A stretch of DNA of 64,000 nucleotides, taken from assembly GCF_001486505.1 (NCBI RefSeq), contig NZ_LN909066.1:75795-139794 (forward strand), read 5' to 3'. The position numbers and the translations under genes were made by a program. How positions within the stretch are numbered: position 1 is the stretch's first letter; each line of letters starts with the position of its first letter. This document shows positions 33,487-41,785 of this stretch, piece by piece. The notes beneath the pieces are model-generated. The model searched no databases. It was given only the letters and a program-made list of their open reading frames with translations, and was not told the DNA's origin. The DNA is from Paenibacillus rubinfantis. GTDB taxonomy: Bacteria > Bacillota > Bacilli > Paenibacillales > Paenibacillaceae.

Positions 33487-34200
33487 CTAAAGGTTCTCCA
33501 CTTCGACACTGATCACATGGTCAATCTTCCGGAGAAAATGGTACAGCTCCGTCGTATACTCCTTCTCCGAGGCGGTAATTACCATATCTACCCGCTGACG
33601 GCCTTCCTCCAGGTCTTTGATTTTTAGCCGCCGAATCCGGTGCTGGTTCGCCTTTGCTTTCCGCCCCTTGTCGTCCTTGCGCTCGATAATACGGATCAAC
33701 TCCGTTACGTTCCCGTGATCCTCCATGACAATTTTGATCGATACGTCACGCTGGTTCAGCTTGTAAGGGCCAATCCACTTGATCACATAGGGAATAAAAT
33801 TAACCGAGAGGATCAGCAAAATGACCGTCAGCCCCGCTTCCAAATAAAATCCGGTACCGATCGCGATCCCTATCCCCGAGGCGGCCCAAATCATCGCTGC
33901 AGAAGTAAGGCCGGATATCCCCTCATTACTCCGGCGCAAGATCGCCCCGGCTCCCAGAAAACCAATCCCGCTGACGATTTGCGCGGCTAGCCGCATCGGA
34001 TCCATGTTTGGATGATCCGGCCCGGCGAATTTGGCGAAAGCCTCGATCGATACGATCGTGACCAGACAGCTGGCGATACAGATGACCATACTTGTTTTGA
34101 TTCCCAGCGGCTTCTGCTTCAATTGCCGATCAATCCCGATAAACAGCCCAAACAATAGGGCCAGACAAAGTTTCACAACGACTTCCAATTCGGTGTTCAT
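33487..34200 (-). CDS. MgtC/SapB family membrane protein
   Basis: 237 aa from ATG 34200, twelve bases after GAAGGAG. The MgtC signature is clear: LFGLFIGIDRQLKQKPLGIKTSMVICI, and RLAAQIVSGIGFLGAGAILR with SGLTSAAMIWAASGIGIAIGTG, within four to five helices. The C-terminal 90 residues are soluble, an ACT-like domain seen in part of the family. MgtC proteins affect Mg2+ homeostasis and ATP synthase in enterics, while SapB-like ones are uncharacterised. Monocistronic. Confidence 0.88.
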   Translation of the reverse strand: MNTELEVVVKLCLALLFGLFIGIDRQLKQKPLGIKTSMVICIASCLVTIVSIEAFAKFAGPDHPNMDPMRLAAQIVSGIGFLGAGAILRRSNEGISGLTSAAMIWAASGIGIAIGTGFYLEAGLTVILLILSVNFIPYVIKWIGPYKLNQRDVSIKIVMEDHGNVTELIRIIERKDDKGRKAKANQHRIRRLKIKDLEEGRQRVDMVITASEKEYTTELYHFLRKIDHVISVEVENL

Positions 34201-34297
34201 GATGCGTCGCAACTCCTTCAATTATATATGGTGAGTATAATTGTATTCGGCAGGCTGACGCAAATGGATTAATTCCGATCAGGAAGGAATAAAAGCA

Positions 34298-34341
34298 AAC
34301 AAGCCTGAACCGTCTCGAATGCGGCTCAGGCTTGTTTTATG
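34298..34341. terminator. Terminator after the azoreductase gene
   Basis: Arms ACAAGCCTGA and TCAGGCTTGT with an inner ACCG/CGGC pairing; T-rich on both sides, so it can act in both directions. Confidence 0.8.
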
Positions 34342-34358
34342 ATCTAGGATCAGGTAAA

Positions 34359-34985
34359 TTAGAATTTCGCAGCCAATTCGGCAGCGCGTTTTACGCCGTC
34401 TTGGATAATTTCCTCGGCGCGGTCTTGAAATTGATTATGCCCTTCGACCACAACGGCTTCCGGATCGTTGATGCCCCAGAAGGCCAGGGTGTTCTTTACA
34501 TAGTTCAGAGACATTTCCAGCGCGGTCATTGGGCCTTCGGAATAGACGCCGCCGCGCGCTTGCAGCAATGCGACCTTCTTGCCGCCAACCAGGCCAACCG
34601 GACCTTGCTCGGTATACTTAAACGTCTTACCGGCTTGGTTCAAGTAGAACAGATAGGTCAACAGCTGTGCTGGAATCGTGAAGTTCCACAGCGGGAAGGC
34701 AAATACGACTTTATCAGCTTGCAAAAATTGCTCCAGGTAAGCGTTAGCTACATCCGCGGCTTTTTGCTCCTCCGGCGTAGTTGGAATCCCTTTGCCGACT
34801 TTGAACAGCCCGTTCAGCATATCCAGATCGTAGTATGGCAGGTTCGCCTCGAACAGGTTCAACTCGGTGACAACATCCTCAGGATGGGTCTCCTTATAGG
34901 TTTGCAGGAAGCTTTCATACAGCTTCACGGTAGCGGATTGATCCGCCGGACGGTTATTGGCTTTCACGAATAATACTTGAGACAT
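34359..34985 (-). CDS. azoR: FMN-dependent NADH-azoreductase
   Basis: 208 aa, start behind GTGGAGGG. It has the flavodoxin-like AzoR pattern: MSQVLFVKANNRPAD, AFPLWNFTIPAQLLTYL (the flavin-contacting WN segment, near residue 100) and LLQARGGVYSEGPMTALEMSLNYVKNTLAFWGI. The enzyme reduces azo dyes and quinones with NADH and FMN, normally as a quinone detoxification enzyme. A consensus promoter and inverted repeats lie upstream (35030-35098), consistent with induction by quinones or thiol stress. Confidence 0.9.
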   Translation of the reverse strand: MSQVLFVKANNRPADQSATVKLYESFLQTYKETHPEDVVTELNLFEANLPYYDLDMLNGLFKVGKGIPTTPEEQKAADVANAYLEQFLQADKVVFAFPLWNFTIPAQLLTYLFYLNQAGKTFKYTEQGPVGLVGGKKVALLQARGGVYSEGPMTALEMSLNYVKNTLAFWGINDPEAVVVEGHNQFQDRAEEIIQDGVKRAAELAAKF

Positions 34986-35029
34986 TTACGGTTTCCCTCC
35001 ACTAATCTTTTTATCTCTTTCTTTTTCTC

Positions 35030-35098
35030 AGTAACTATTTATTATTCTGTTACTTATCTAACAATAGTTATCATAACGGCTAACTAATACTTTGTCAA
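35030..35098 (-). promoter_or_regulatory. Azoreductase promoter with inverted-repeat operator candidate
   Basis: On the minus strand TTGACA (35098-35093), a 17-base spacer and TATGAT (35075-35070) form a near-perfect promoter. Just downstream, AGTAAC and GTTACT (35030-35035 and 35049-35054) make an inverted repeat between start site and gene, where a MarR/HxlR-type repressor could block transcription. The regulator is not in the window. Confidence 0.6.
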
Positions 35099-35118
35099 TT
35101 ACAGTTCCTAATTTTTTT

Positions 35119-37472
35119 TCAGTGAAAAAACTCACCTTTATCTGCCTTTGTTTCCCGCCCATATCTCCGTCGAACCTGCTCAGCTGCCGCGGTCATTTGC
35201 CGTAAGGCTGCGACGGTTTCCTCTTGCCCACGGGTTTTCAAACCACAATCGGGGTTAATCCAAAAGAGCTCCGGATCCAGCACCTGCAGGGCCCGATCAA
35301 TCAATGAAACCATCTCCGCTTCGGTTGGTACACGCGGACTATGGATGTCGTATACCCCCAATCCGATGCCCAGCGGGTACGTATGCTCCTCAAAGCTATG
35401 CACCAGCTCGCCGTGACTACGCGAGGTCTCTATGGAAATGACGTCGGCATCCAGCGCACGGATCTCGTCAAGGATATCGTCAAATTCGCAGTAGCACATA
35501 TGTGTATGAATTTGCGTCGTGTCGCGAACGGTTGAAGTGGTCACACGGAACGCCTTCACCGCCCACTCCAAATAGTTCGCCCCATCCTTTGGCTTAAGCG
35601 GCAGACCCTCGCGCATCGCAGGCTCGTCAACCTGAATCATCTCAATCCCTGCCTGTTCCAGCGCTTCGACTTCCTTTCGCAAAGCCAGGGCGATCTGATA
35701 AGCCACTTGTTCCCGCGGGAGATCGCTGCGAACAAACGACCAGTTTAGAATCGTGATCGGACCCGTCAGCATCCCTTTCACCGGTTTGGCCGTCAGGCTT
35801 TGCGCATAGGCGGTTTCCTTGACAGTCATCGGTCCGGCAAACTCGACATCTCCGTAAATCAGCGGCGGCTTCACGCAACGCGTGCCGTAGGACTGTACCC
35901 ACCCCCCTTGCGTGAACGCAAACCCCGGAAGCTTCTCGCCGAAAAATTCCACCATATCGGTACGCTCAAATTCACCGTGAACCAATACGTCTAGCCCAAG
36001 CTCCTCCTGGATCTCGACCCATTTGCGGATTTCCGCTTGGATGAACGCCGCGTATTTCTGCGGGCTCCACTCGCCTTTGCGCCATTTCTGCCGAGCAGCT
36101 CGCACTTCAGCGGTCTGCGGGAAGCTGCCGATCGTCGTTGTTGGCAGGAACGGCAGCCGCCATTGGGCCTGCTGCTTGCGACGCCGTTCGGCGAACTCAC
36201 TGCTCCGCTCAGCCGGTGCCGCTGCGGCCCGCTTCGCCTCCTCCCGCACCGCAGCACGGTTGCGGGCGGGATCCGCCGCCAGCCCGCAGCACGGTTGCGG
36301 GCGGGATCCGCCGCCAGCGCAGCAAGCGCTTGGCGATTCTCCGCGAACCTCGCCGGTTCCGGCCCGTCCCCGCTTGCCGCCCGGCACAAGCTTGTCAACT
36401 CCTCCAGCTTCTGCTCGGCAAAGGCCAATGCCTCGCGTAGTACCGGGGCCAAACGCTCCTCTCCAGCAGCCGAAACTGGGACATGCAGCAAGCTGCAGGA
36501 GGGTTGCACGATCAGGTCGTTCTCTCCGGTCAAGCCGTGAATCTCCTTCAGCAATTTCAACCCTTCGTCCAAATCCGTACGCCAAATGTTCCGCCCGTCG
36601 ATCACACCTGCCCCTAGCGTTTTACCAGCGGGAATGCCATGACGCCGTAACGCTTCCAGGTTGCCGTTCCGGCCGTGTACAAGATCCAGCCCCAAGCCAT
36701 GTACCGGCAGCTTCACGAGATCTTCGTACCGTTCTACAGCGTCGAAATAGGTTTGCAGCATGAACTGCAGCCCTGGAACCTCCCGGACAATCGTCCGGTA
36801 AATGAAGTCAAGCCGCCGAACCTCCTCATCGCTAACCGAGACAACCAATGCCGGTTCGTCGATTTGAACCCAAGCGACACCCGCCGCTTCCAGCTCCCTC
36901 AGCACTTGGACATATAAAGGCAGCAGCTTTTCGATCCAGGCATCCACTTCGTCCGCTGTTTTCCCTTTGGACAATTTCATGAATGTGAACAACCCCAACA
37001 ACACCGGTCGGCCGCTAATTCCCAGCTCCTGTTTGGCTTCTAAGAAGGCCTTGAGCGGACGGTTGATCGTCAACCGCGGCGTTTGGGTCCCGAGCTCAGG
37101 CACGATATAGTGGTAGTTGGTGTTAAACCATTTCGTCATCTCGCTAGCCGTTGCTTGATCGTTGCCGCGAGCGATCGCGTAATACAAATCCAGCGACAGC
37201 TTGTCTCCGGTCCAGCCAAACCTCTCCGGCACCAGTCCAAACATCGTCGCCGTATCCAGGACGTGATCGTAATAGGTAAAATCGCCAACCGGGATCACGT
37301 CTACCCCTCGATCCCGCTGCAAACGCAGATGGTCCAGCCGAATCTCCGTCAATCGTTCGTGGAGCTCCTGCTCCGTGATTTTCTCCGCCCAATACGCTTC
37401 GATTTGTTTCTTCCATTCCCGTTGTCCGCCGATTCTCGGATACCCCAGATTTCCGCTTTTGATGTTCCCCAT
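35119..37472 (-). pseudogene. metE: metE, cobalamin-independent methionine synthase, frameshifted by a 35-bp tandem duplication
   Basis: Two overlapping frames make up one MetE. The N-terminal part starts at ATG 37472 (GGGGAGG upstream; KSGNLGYPRIGGQREWKK) and reads in frame to about 36290; the C-terminal part continues in another frame to 35119 and keeps the zinc ligands (THMCYC, the Glu in SIETSRSH, NPDCGLKTRG). The break is an exact 35-bp direct repeat whose copies begin near 36249 and 36284; each encodes LAADPARNRAA. Removing one copy restores a single frame of 772 aa, the usual MetE length. The stop in the first frame falls at 35991, truncating the enzyme before its catalytic domain. It is either a true, possibly reversible mutation or an assembly error. 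Expression is under the B12 riboswitch. Confidence 0.9.
36249..36318. repeat. 35-bp perfect tandem duplication inside metE
   Basis: Two consecutive copies beginning CCGCAGCACGGTTGCGGGCG, offset by 35 bases. The length is not a multiple of three, which explains the frameshift. No mobile-element features flank it; slippage at a GC-rich, locally palindromic segment is the likely origin. Confidence 0.92.
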
Positions 37473-37536
37473 GTTAATGATTTCCTCCCCATCATTAGTA
37501 GATTTCAAGATAGATTCAAAACACTCGATCTGAAAA

Positions 37537-37580
37537 CGCAAAAAAGCCCTCGATAGCAACATGGCTAAAGAGGACCTTCG
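37537..37580 (-). terminator. Terminator of the B12 riboswitch expression platform
   Basis: On the minus strand AGGTCCTC pairs with GAGGGCTT and is followed by TTTTTTGCG, between the aptamer and the metE start. A competing TTAGCCAT-containing segment lies just upstream, as needed for an antiterminator. Confidence 0.65.
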
Positions 37581-37639
37581 ATGAATGGTTCGATGGCTAG
37601 CATCTTTAACACCTCCCTATCTCCCGTAGGTACAGCAGT

Positions 37640-37825
37640 GCCGTCGAAATAGGCAGGTCTCCTGGCTTCGGCATCATCGCCGGATGTGGCCTTCCCGGTG
37701 ATCCGATCACCAGTGGCATTTCTAAACATCCGACTCCTCCGTTACAGTGGCGGGACCGCGCCGGCGTTACACCGGACTTCCCTTTTAAGCTCCGGCCATC
37801 CAAGGCCGGAACACCTATTTCCGCT
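37640..37825 (-). promoter_or_regulatory. Cobalamin (B12) riboswitch
   Basis: Read on the plus strand, the complement of the conserved core is plain: GGCAGGTCTCCTGGCTT at 37652-37668, the complement of the B12 box AGTGGCGGGACCGCG at 37746-37760 and TTACACCGGACTTCCC at 37767-37782. Known cobalamin riboswitches carry exactly these blocks. It precedes the metE remnant, so adenosylcobalamin should switch off the B12-independent enzyme. Confidence 0.95.
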
Positions 37826-37956
37826 ATATTCGGTTGGAATATACCTAACATCTTACTTCAAGTCCCTAACGAATACAATACCAAACAGATCGGAATTTAA
37901 ATATTTATCGACAGTATCATCTACAACCCTATCGACAACATTTTCGACAAGTTTCA

Positions 37957-37972
37957 TGTGATACATATCACA
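37957..37972 (+). promoter_or_regulatory. Fnr box upstream of nirK
   Basis: TGTGATACATATCACA is a perfect match to the Bacillus Fnr/CRP-type palindrome TGTGA-N6-TCACA. A TACGAT at 37994-37999 would place the start near 38006 and the box centre at about -41.5, the standard position for Fnr activation. Confidence 0.75.
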
Positions 37973-38057
37973 ATTCACCTCTTCAACCCATCGTACGATG
38001 AAATCAATCAAATGAATCCACAAGCTTACCCATTAAATAGAGAAAGAGGAAGGACTC

Positions 38058-39056
38058 ATGAAATCGCGGAACATCCTGAAGTGGTTGTTGCTTAGTTTAT
38101 CGGGTCTGGTCATGGTCGCCGCCGCCTGGTTTGCGTTTCCTTCGGAGAAGCCCCCAGTCGATGAGGTCACCCCGCAAGAGGAAGCGCCGCATCTCCATCA
38201 ACCGCCCGTCGAGCCGGTCATTCATCGCGAGGGAAATTCCGTACGCATCGAAATGACCGCACAGCGGACCGACCTGGAGATCTCCGAAGGCGTCACCTAC
38301 TCGGCCTGGACGTTTAACGGGACGGCACCTGGTCCGGTATTACGTGTAAAGCAAGGGGATCAGCTGGAGTTTACGCTAAAAAATCTGGACCCCGAAATGC
38401 CGCATTCCATGGATTTCCATGCGGTCCATGCCGCTCCAAGCCAGAAGTTTATCGAGGTCATGCCGGATGAACAAGGTACGTTTACTTATCCTGCTGACAC
38501 GCCCGGCGTATTCATGTACCATTGCGGAGCAAGTCCGGTGCTGCTTCATGTGGCCAACGGAATGTACGGGATGATCATCGTTGAACCCAAGGACGGTTAC
38601 CCTACGGACGCGGATATCGACCAGCAATATACGATCGTCCAAAGCGAATGGTATACAGAGAACGATTTGGACGCTTTTCAGCATGGCGATCCGGAGTATG
38701 TCGTGTTTAACGGCGATGATTTCACGCTAAAAGAACACCCCTTGCTCGCCAAAGTCGGCGATAAGGTACGGCTTTATGTCATCAATGCAGGGCCAAACCA
38801 CGTTTCTTCGTTCCATGTGGTGGGGACCACCTTTGATCAGGTCTATCTGGACGGTAATCCGAACAATGAGCTGAACGGGATGCAGACCGTCTTGCTGCCG
38901 GCCGGCGGCGGTGCGGTCGTTGAGTTTACCGTCACGGAGGAAGGCGATTATCCAATCCTAACCCATCAGCTCAATGACGCCTATCTGGGGGCCACCGCGA
39001 TCCTGCGCGTAACGAAGGACGGACTGGACAACGGAGCTCCGGCGATGAGCCATTAA
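38058..39056 (+). CDS. nirK: Copper-containing nitrite reductase
   Basis: 332 aa, start behind GAGGAAGGA. An N-terminal hydrophobic segment (about 8-27) without a lipobox exports and probably anchors it. Two cupredoxin domains follow. Type 1 copper ligands are His116, Cys156, His164 and Met169 (PHSMDF, MYHCGASP, LLHVANGM); type 2 ligands are His121, His155 and His303 (DFHAVH, YHC, THQL). The catalytic Asp (119) and the second-shell His (253, SSFHVVG) are also there. The CGASPVLLHV spacing is the Geobacillus/Bacillus type. It reduces nitrite to nitric oxide outside the membrane. First gene of a four-gene operon with an Fnr box upstream. Confidence 0.93.
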   Translation: MKSRNILKWLLLSLSGLVMVAAAWFAFPSEKPPVDEVTPQEEAPHLHQPPVEPVIHREGNSVRIEMTAQRTDLEISEGVTYSAWTFNGTAPGPVLRVKQGDQLEFTLKNLDPEMPHSMDFHAVHAAPSQKFIEVMPDEQGTFTYPADTPGVFMYHCGASPVLLHVANGMYGMIIVEPKDGYPTDADIDQQYTIVQSEWYTENDLDAFQHGDPEYVVFNGDDFTLKEHPLLAKVGDKVRLYVINAGPNHVSSFHVVGTTFDQVYLDGNPNNELNGMQTVLLPAGGGAVVEFTVTEEGDYPILTHQLNDAYLGATAILRVTKDGLDNGAPAMSH

Positions 39057-39104
39057 GGAACAAACCTGTATATCGCATTCTGATGAAAGAAGAGGTGACG
39101 CTTT

Positions 39105-39644
39105 ATGCATCCACAAGACGCCAAGGTTGTTGAACTGGACGTTCGGGAGCAGCTTCGAAACAAATTGGAGCCGTTCCAACTGATCATGGATACCGTAAAA
39201 ACACTGGAGAAAGACGAAATTTTCGTGCTGCACGCCACTTTCAAGCCTACTCCCTTGCTTGGTTTCCTTAAAATGAAGGGCCTTGTAGGTAAATCGGTCA
39301 TGCATGACAAAGAGCATTGGATCACCACGTTTGTCCATAAGAAAAATAAAGCATGGTTGGATGGCGTCGATACGGCAAAAGAGGAAGCAGAGACACCCAC
39401 CGCTTCCAACGAGCCGGCCGCCGGCAACAACATCATCCACCTCGATAACCGCGGGCTCGAACCGCCGCAGCCGATGGTGCGGACGTTAGCCGCGCTGGAC
39501 CGCTGCAAACCGGGCGACGAGGTGCATATTCACAACGACCGGGTCCCGGTGTTTTTGATCGAGGAATTAAACAGCTTGGGCTGCACCTATACGGTAGAAG
39601 AACAACCGGACGGCACAGCCAAAGTCCAAATCCGCAAGCCTTAA
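39105..39644 (+). CDS. Protein with two DUF2249 domains
   Basis: 179 aa, start behind AAGAGGTGA. It has two copies of the small DUF2249 (TusA-like fold) domain: residues 8-78 (VVELDVREQLRNKLEPFQLI) and 108-179 (IIHLDNRGLEPPQPMVRTLAALDRC), joined by a Glu/Ala/Thr-rich linker. DUF2249 genes frequently occur beside denitrification and nitric-oxide-response genes, without known function. Second gene of the nirK operon. Cytoplasmic. Confidence 0.8.
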   Translation: MHPQDAKVVELDVREQLRNKLEPFQLIMDTVKTLEKDEIFVLHATFKPTPLLGFLKMKGLVGKSVMHDKEHWITTFVHKKNKAWLDGVDTAKEEAETPTASNEPAAGNNIIHLDNRGLEPPQPMVRTLAALDRCKPGDEVHIHNDRVPVFLIEELNSLGCTYTVEEQPDGTAKVQIRKP

Positions 39645-39657
39645 GGAGGTGAACCTG

Positions 39658-40899
39658 ATGCCGGCCATGTCCCGCCTGCCCTTTCTTTTTATCGTTACTG
39701 GAATCTTCGGATTTGTCCTATTTCACGCCACTTCCCTGATGTCGCTCACGGGCTGGATCGGGGATGACATCCGCGGCCCGGCCGGCTGGTTCCAGGTCCA
39801 CCTCTTTGTGCTGGGCTGGGCAACCATGCTGGCGATGGGCGCCATCTACCAGCTTATCAACGTGATTTTGCAGTCGAACATCTACAGCGAACGTCTTGGG
39901 TACGTTCATTACGCCCTGTTTACCGTAGGACTGTTTGGTCTGCTGTTTGGCTTCATCCAAGGCGATACGTACTGGATCGGCGGCTTCGCGACGCTCGCTT
40001 TCTCGGGAATCGTCTTGTTCGTCTGGAACATGGCTGTCACCCTGCTGCGGGCCAGATCCTGGAACGCCATCACAATCAGCACTTCCTGCGCGGTGTTTTA
40101 CCTGCTGCTCACCGGTTTATCCGGAATGGCGATGGGGATTAACTTTGCCACCGGCCTTTATAATGATCTGCATGAAAATCTGTTTGGCACACATATCTGG
40201 CTCGGCACGCTTGGCTGGTTTGGTCTTCTGATTACCGGGTTCAGCTATAAGTTATTGCCAATGTTTTACTTGTCCCATGATTATCCGAACCGACTGGAAT
40301 ACGTCGTTTTGGCGTTATGGAACGCAGGGGTTCTGCTGGGGGCAACCTCCTTCCTGTTTGGATTGCCGACGGGCTATAAAGTGGCAGCATTACTGCTGAT
40401 CGTCTCGGCTGTTCTTTGCTATAACATTCATCTGCTGGAGATCCGCAGCAAACGGCATAAACGAAGCCCGGGGGTGGGCATTGAGTGGACGGTAACCGGG
40501 AGTCAAATCTTCGCCATCTTTGCCGTAACCTTTGCGGTGCGGGCGCTGGTATCGCCCGAGCAGCTGCTGGACACGCATACCGTACTCACAGCCGGCTGGG
40601 TATATCTTAGCTGCTGGGTTTCGTTTACGGTGCTTGGCTATGTATCCAAAATCGTACCGTTCCTGTGGTGGACCCACAAATACGGCAAACAGGTGGGACG
40701 CCCGGGAACCCCTGTGCTGGCGGACTTGCTGGATGAGCGGAAAGCCCATCTCGGGTTGACCTTGATCCTCTGCGCCAATTTAACCGTCCTCGTTGGCCTG
40801 GTGATCGGCTGGCCGATCGTTATCGCCGTTGGCGGTGTCGCATTATCCATCGTTTCGGTGGCCTATATCGCATTGATCGCTTTGGTGTTTGCTCATTAA
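39658..40899 (+). CDS. Polytopic membrane protein of the nirK operon (haem-copper oxidase/NnrS-like)
   Basis: 413 aa from ATG 39658, eight bases after AAGGAGG. About twelve membrane helices. His-containing helices (WFQVHLFVLGWATMLAMGAIYQL, THIWLGTLGWFGLLITGFSYKLLP, LDTHTVLTAGWVYLSCWVSFTV, VPFLWWTHKYG) recall subunit I of haem-copper oxidases and NnrS, but I cannot see the full HPE/HH metal set, so a catalytic role is not claimed. Third gene of the operon, following the DUF2249 protein directly. A role in nitric oxide handling or in electron transfer to NirK is inferred from position. Confidence 0.7.
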   Translation: MPAMSRLPFLFIVTGIFGFVLFHATSLMSLTGWIGDDIRGPAGWFQVHLFVLGWATMLAMGAIYQLINVILQSNIYSERLGYVHYALFTVGLFGLLFGFIQGDTYWIGGFATLAFSGIVLFVWNMAVTLLRARSWNAITISTSCAVFYLLLTGLSGMAMGINFATGLYNDLHENLFGTHIWLGTLGWFGLLITGFSYKLLPMFYLSHDYPNRLEYVVLALWNAGVLLGATSFLFGLPTGYKVAALLLIVSAVLCYNIHLLEIRSKRHKRSPGVGIEWTVTGSQIFAIFAVTFAVRALVSPEQLLDTHTVLTAGWVYLSCWVSFTVLGYVSKIVPFLWWTHKYGKQVGRPGTPVLADLLDERKAHLGLTLILCANLTVLVGLVIGWPIVIAVGGVALSIVSVAYIALIALVFAH

Positions 40900-40926
40900 C
40901 AAAAATACAAATGGAGGTTGGTTGCC

Positions 40927-41226
40927 ATGAATAAAATTGATCAAATCCGCGAAAGCCTGCGCGAGGTTTATGACCCTGAGTTAGGTGTAAACATCGTAGA
41001 TCTCGGGCTGGTTTACGACATTCGGGAAGAAGAAGACCAAGTCTACATTCAGATGACCTTAACAACGCCGGGCTGTCCTATGCACGATACCATTGTTGGC
41101 GGCGTTCGCTGGGTGCTTAACGATCAACTGGGGATCCAAAATCCGGAGATCGACATTGTCTGGGAGCCGCGCTGGTCACCGGAACACATGTCGGAGGCAG
41201 CCAAGGAACAGTTAGGATACTTTTAA
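40927..41226 (+). CDS. DUF59/MIP18 (SufT/PaaD-like) iron-sulfur assembly protein
   Basis: 99 aa from ATG 40927 behind ATGGAGGTT. The DUF59 signature is complete: VYDPELGVNIVDLGLVYDI near residue 15, MTLTTPGCPMHDTI near 48 with the conserved Cys, and VVWEPRW-like VWEPRWSPEHMSEAAKEQLGY at the end. Family members help insert Fe-S clusters. Last gene of the nirK operon, ending at a terminator shared with the convergent cupredoxin gene. Confidence 0.88.
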   Translation: MNKIDQIRESLREVYDPELGVNIVDLGLVYDIREEEDQVYIQMTLTTPGCPMHDTIVGGVRWVLNDQLGIQNPEIDIVWEPRWSPEHMSEAAKEQLGYF

Positions 41227-41240
41227 TATAGATTGAGTTA

Positions 41241-41289
41241 TCAAAAAAGCTGGCGGCTTCATCTTCAGATGAGCCGTCAGCTTTTTATT
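41241..41289. terminator. Bidirectional terminator of the nirK operon
   Basis: AAAAGCTGGCGGCTTCATC pairs with GATGAGCCGTCAGCTTTTT around a four-base loop; A and T runs on both sides. Confidence 0.9.
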
Positions 41290-41668
41290 TTACAATAAAG
41301 GTGCCTTTCATTTCCTTGTGGTTCTTGCCGCAGGAGATGTTGCAGGCGAACTCAAAGGTCCCCGCTTGGTCTGCCGTAAAAGTCATGGTTTTCCCTCCGC
41401 GGACTTCCTTGTTGTATCCTTTAATCTTCAGCGAATGCATGCCCTGCGTATTTATCAGCGTAATCTGTACCGTGTCACCCTTCTTGACTTTGATTTCCGT
41501 CAAGTCATATCCCGACGGGCTGGCATGAACGGTAAACGCCTTCACCGGCCCTTTCGCTTCCGCTGCCGGCTCCGATCCGCCAATATAGCGCCCCGGGGCA
41601 TCGGCACATGCCGATAGCAGAAGCATCCCGCCAAGCAAGCAGGCAACCGCACCTAGACGGTGATTCAT
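41285..41668 (-). CDS. CuA-like cupredoxin lipoprotein
   Basis: 127 aa, start behind AAGGGGGAGAAG. A lipoprotein signal ends in the lipobox LLSAC (Cys about 21). The rest is a single cupredoxin domain. The C-terminal CNISCGKNHKEM has the C-x3-C-x3-H-x2-M spacing of a binuclear CuA centre, and an upstream His (QGMHSLKI) completes the set. CuA domains are normally in cytochrome oxidase subunit II, qCuA-NOR or nitrous-oxide reductase; a free lipoprotein of this size would act as an electron carrier, plausibly for NirK. An Fnr box upstream supports anaerobic expression. Confidence 0.83.
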   Translation of the reverse strand: MNHRLGAVACLLGGMLLLSACADAPGRYIGGSEPAAEAKGPVKAFTVHASPSGYDLTEIKVKKGDTVQITLINTQGMHSLKIKGYNKEVRGGKTMTFTADQAGTFEFACNISCGKNHKEMKGTFIVK

Positions 41669-41731
41669 CAGCTTCTCCCCCTTCTTGAACTAAGAACTAA
41701 TCTCAGTTTAGAACGGGCCGCGCATACGTCT

Positions 41732-41747
41732 TGTGATTTCCATCACA
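41732..41747 (-). promoter_or_regulatory. Fnr box upstream of the CuA-like cupredoxin
   Basis: TGTGATTTCCATCACA, a second perfect TGTGA-N6-TCACA palindrome. On the minus strand TAAACT (41710-41705) would place the start about 41.5 bases from the box centre, as at nirK. Confidence 0.72.
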
Positions 41748-41785
41748 ACACCATCACACTGATCATCTTAAATCCTCTCCATAGC

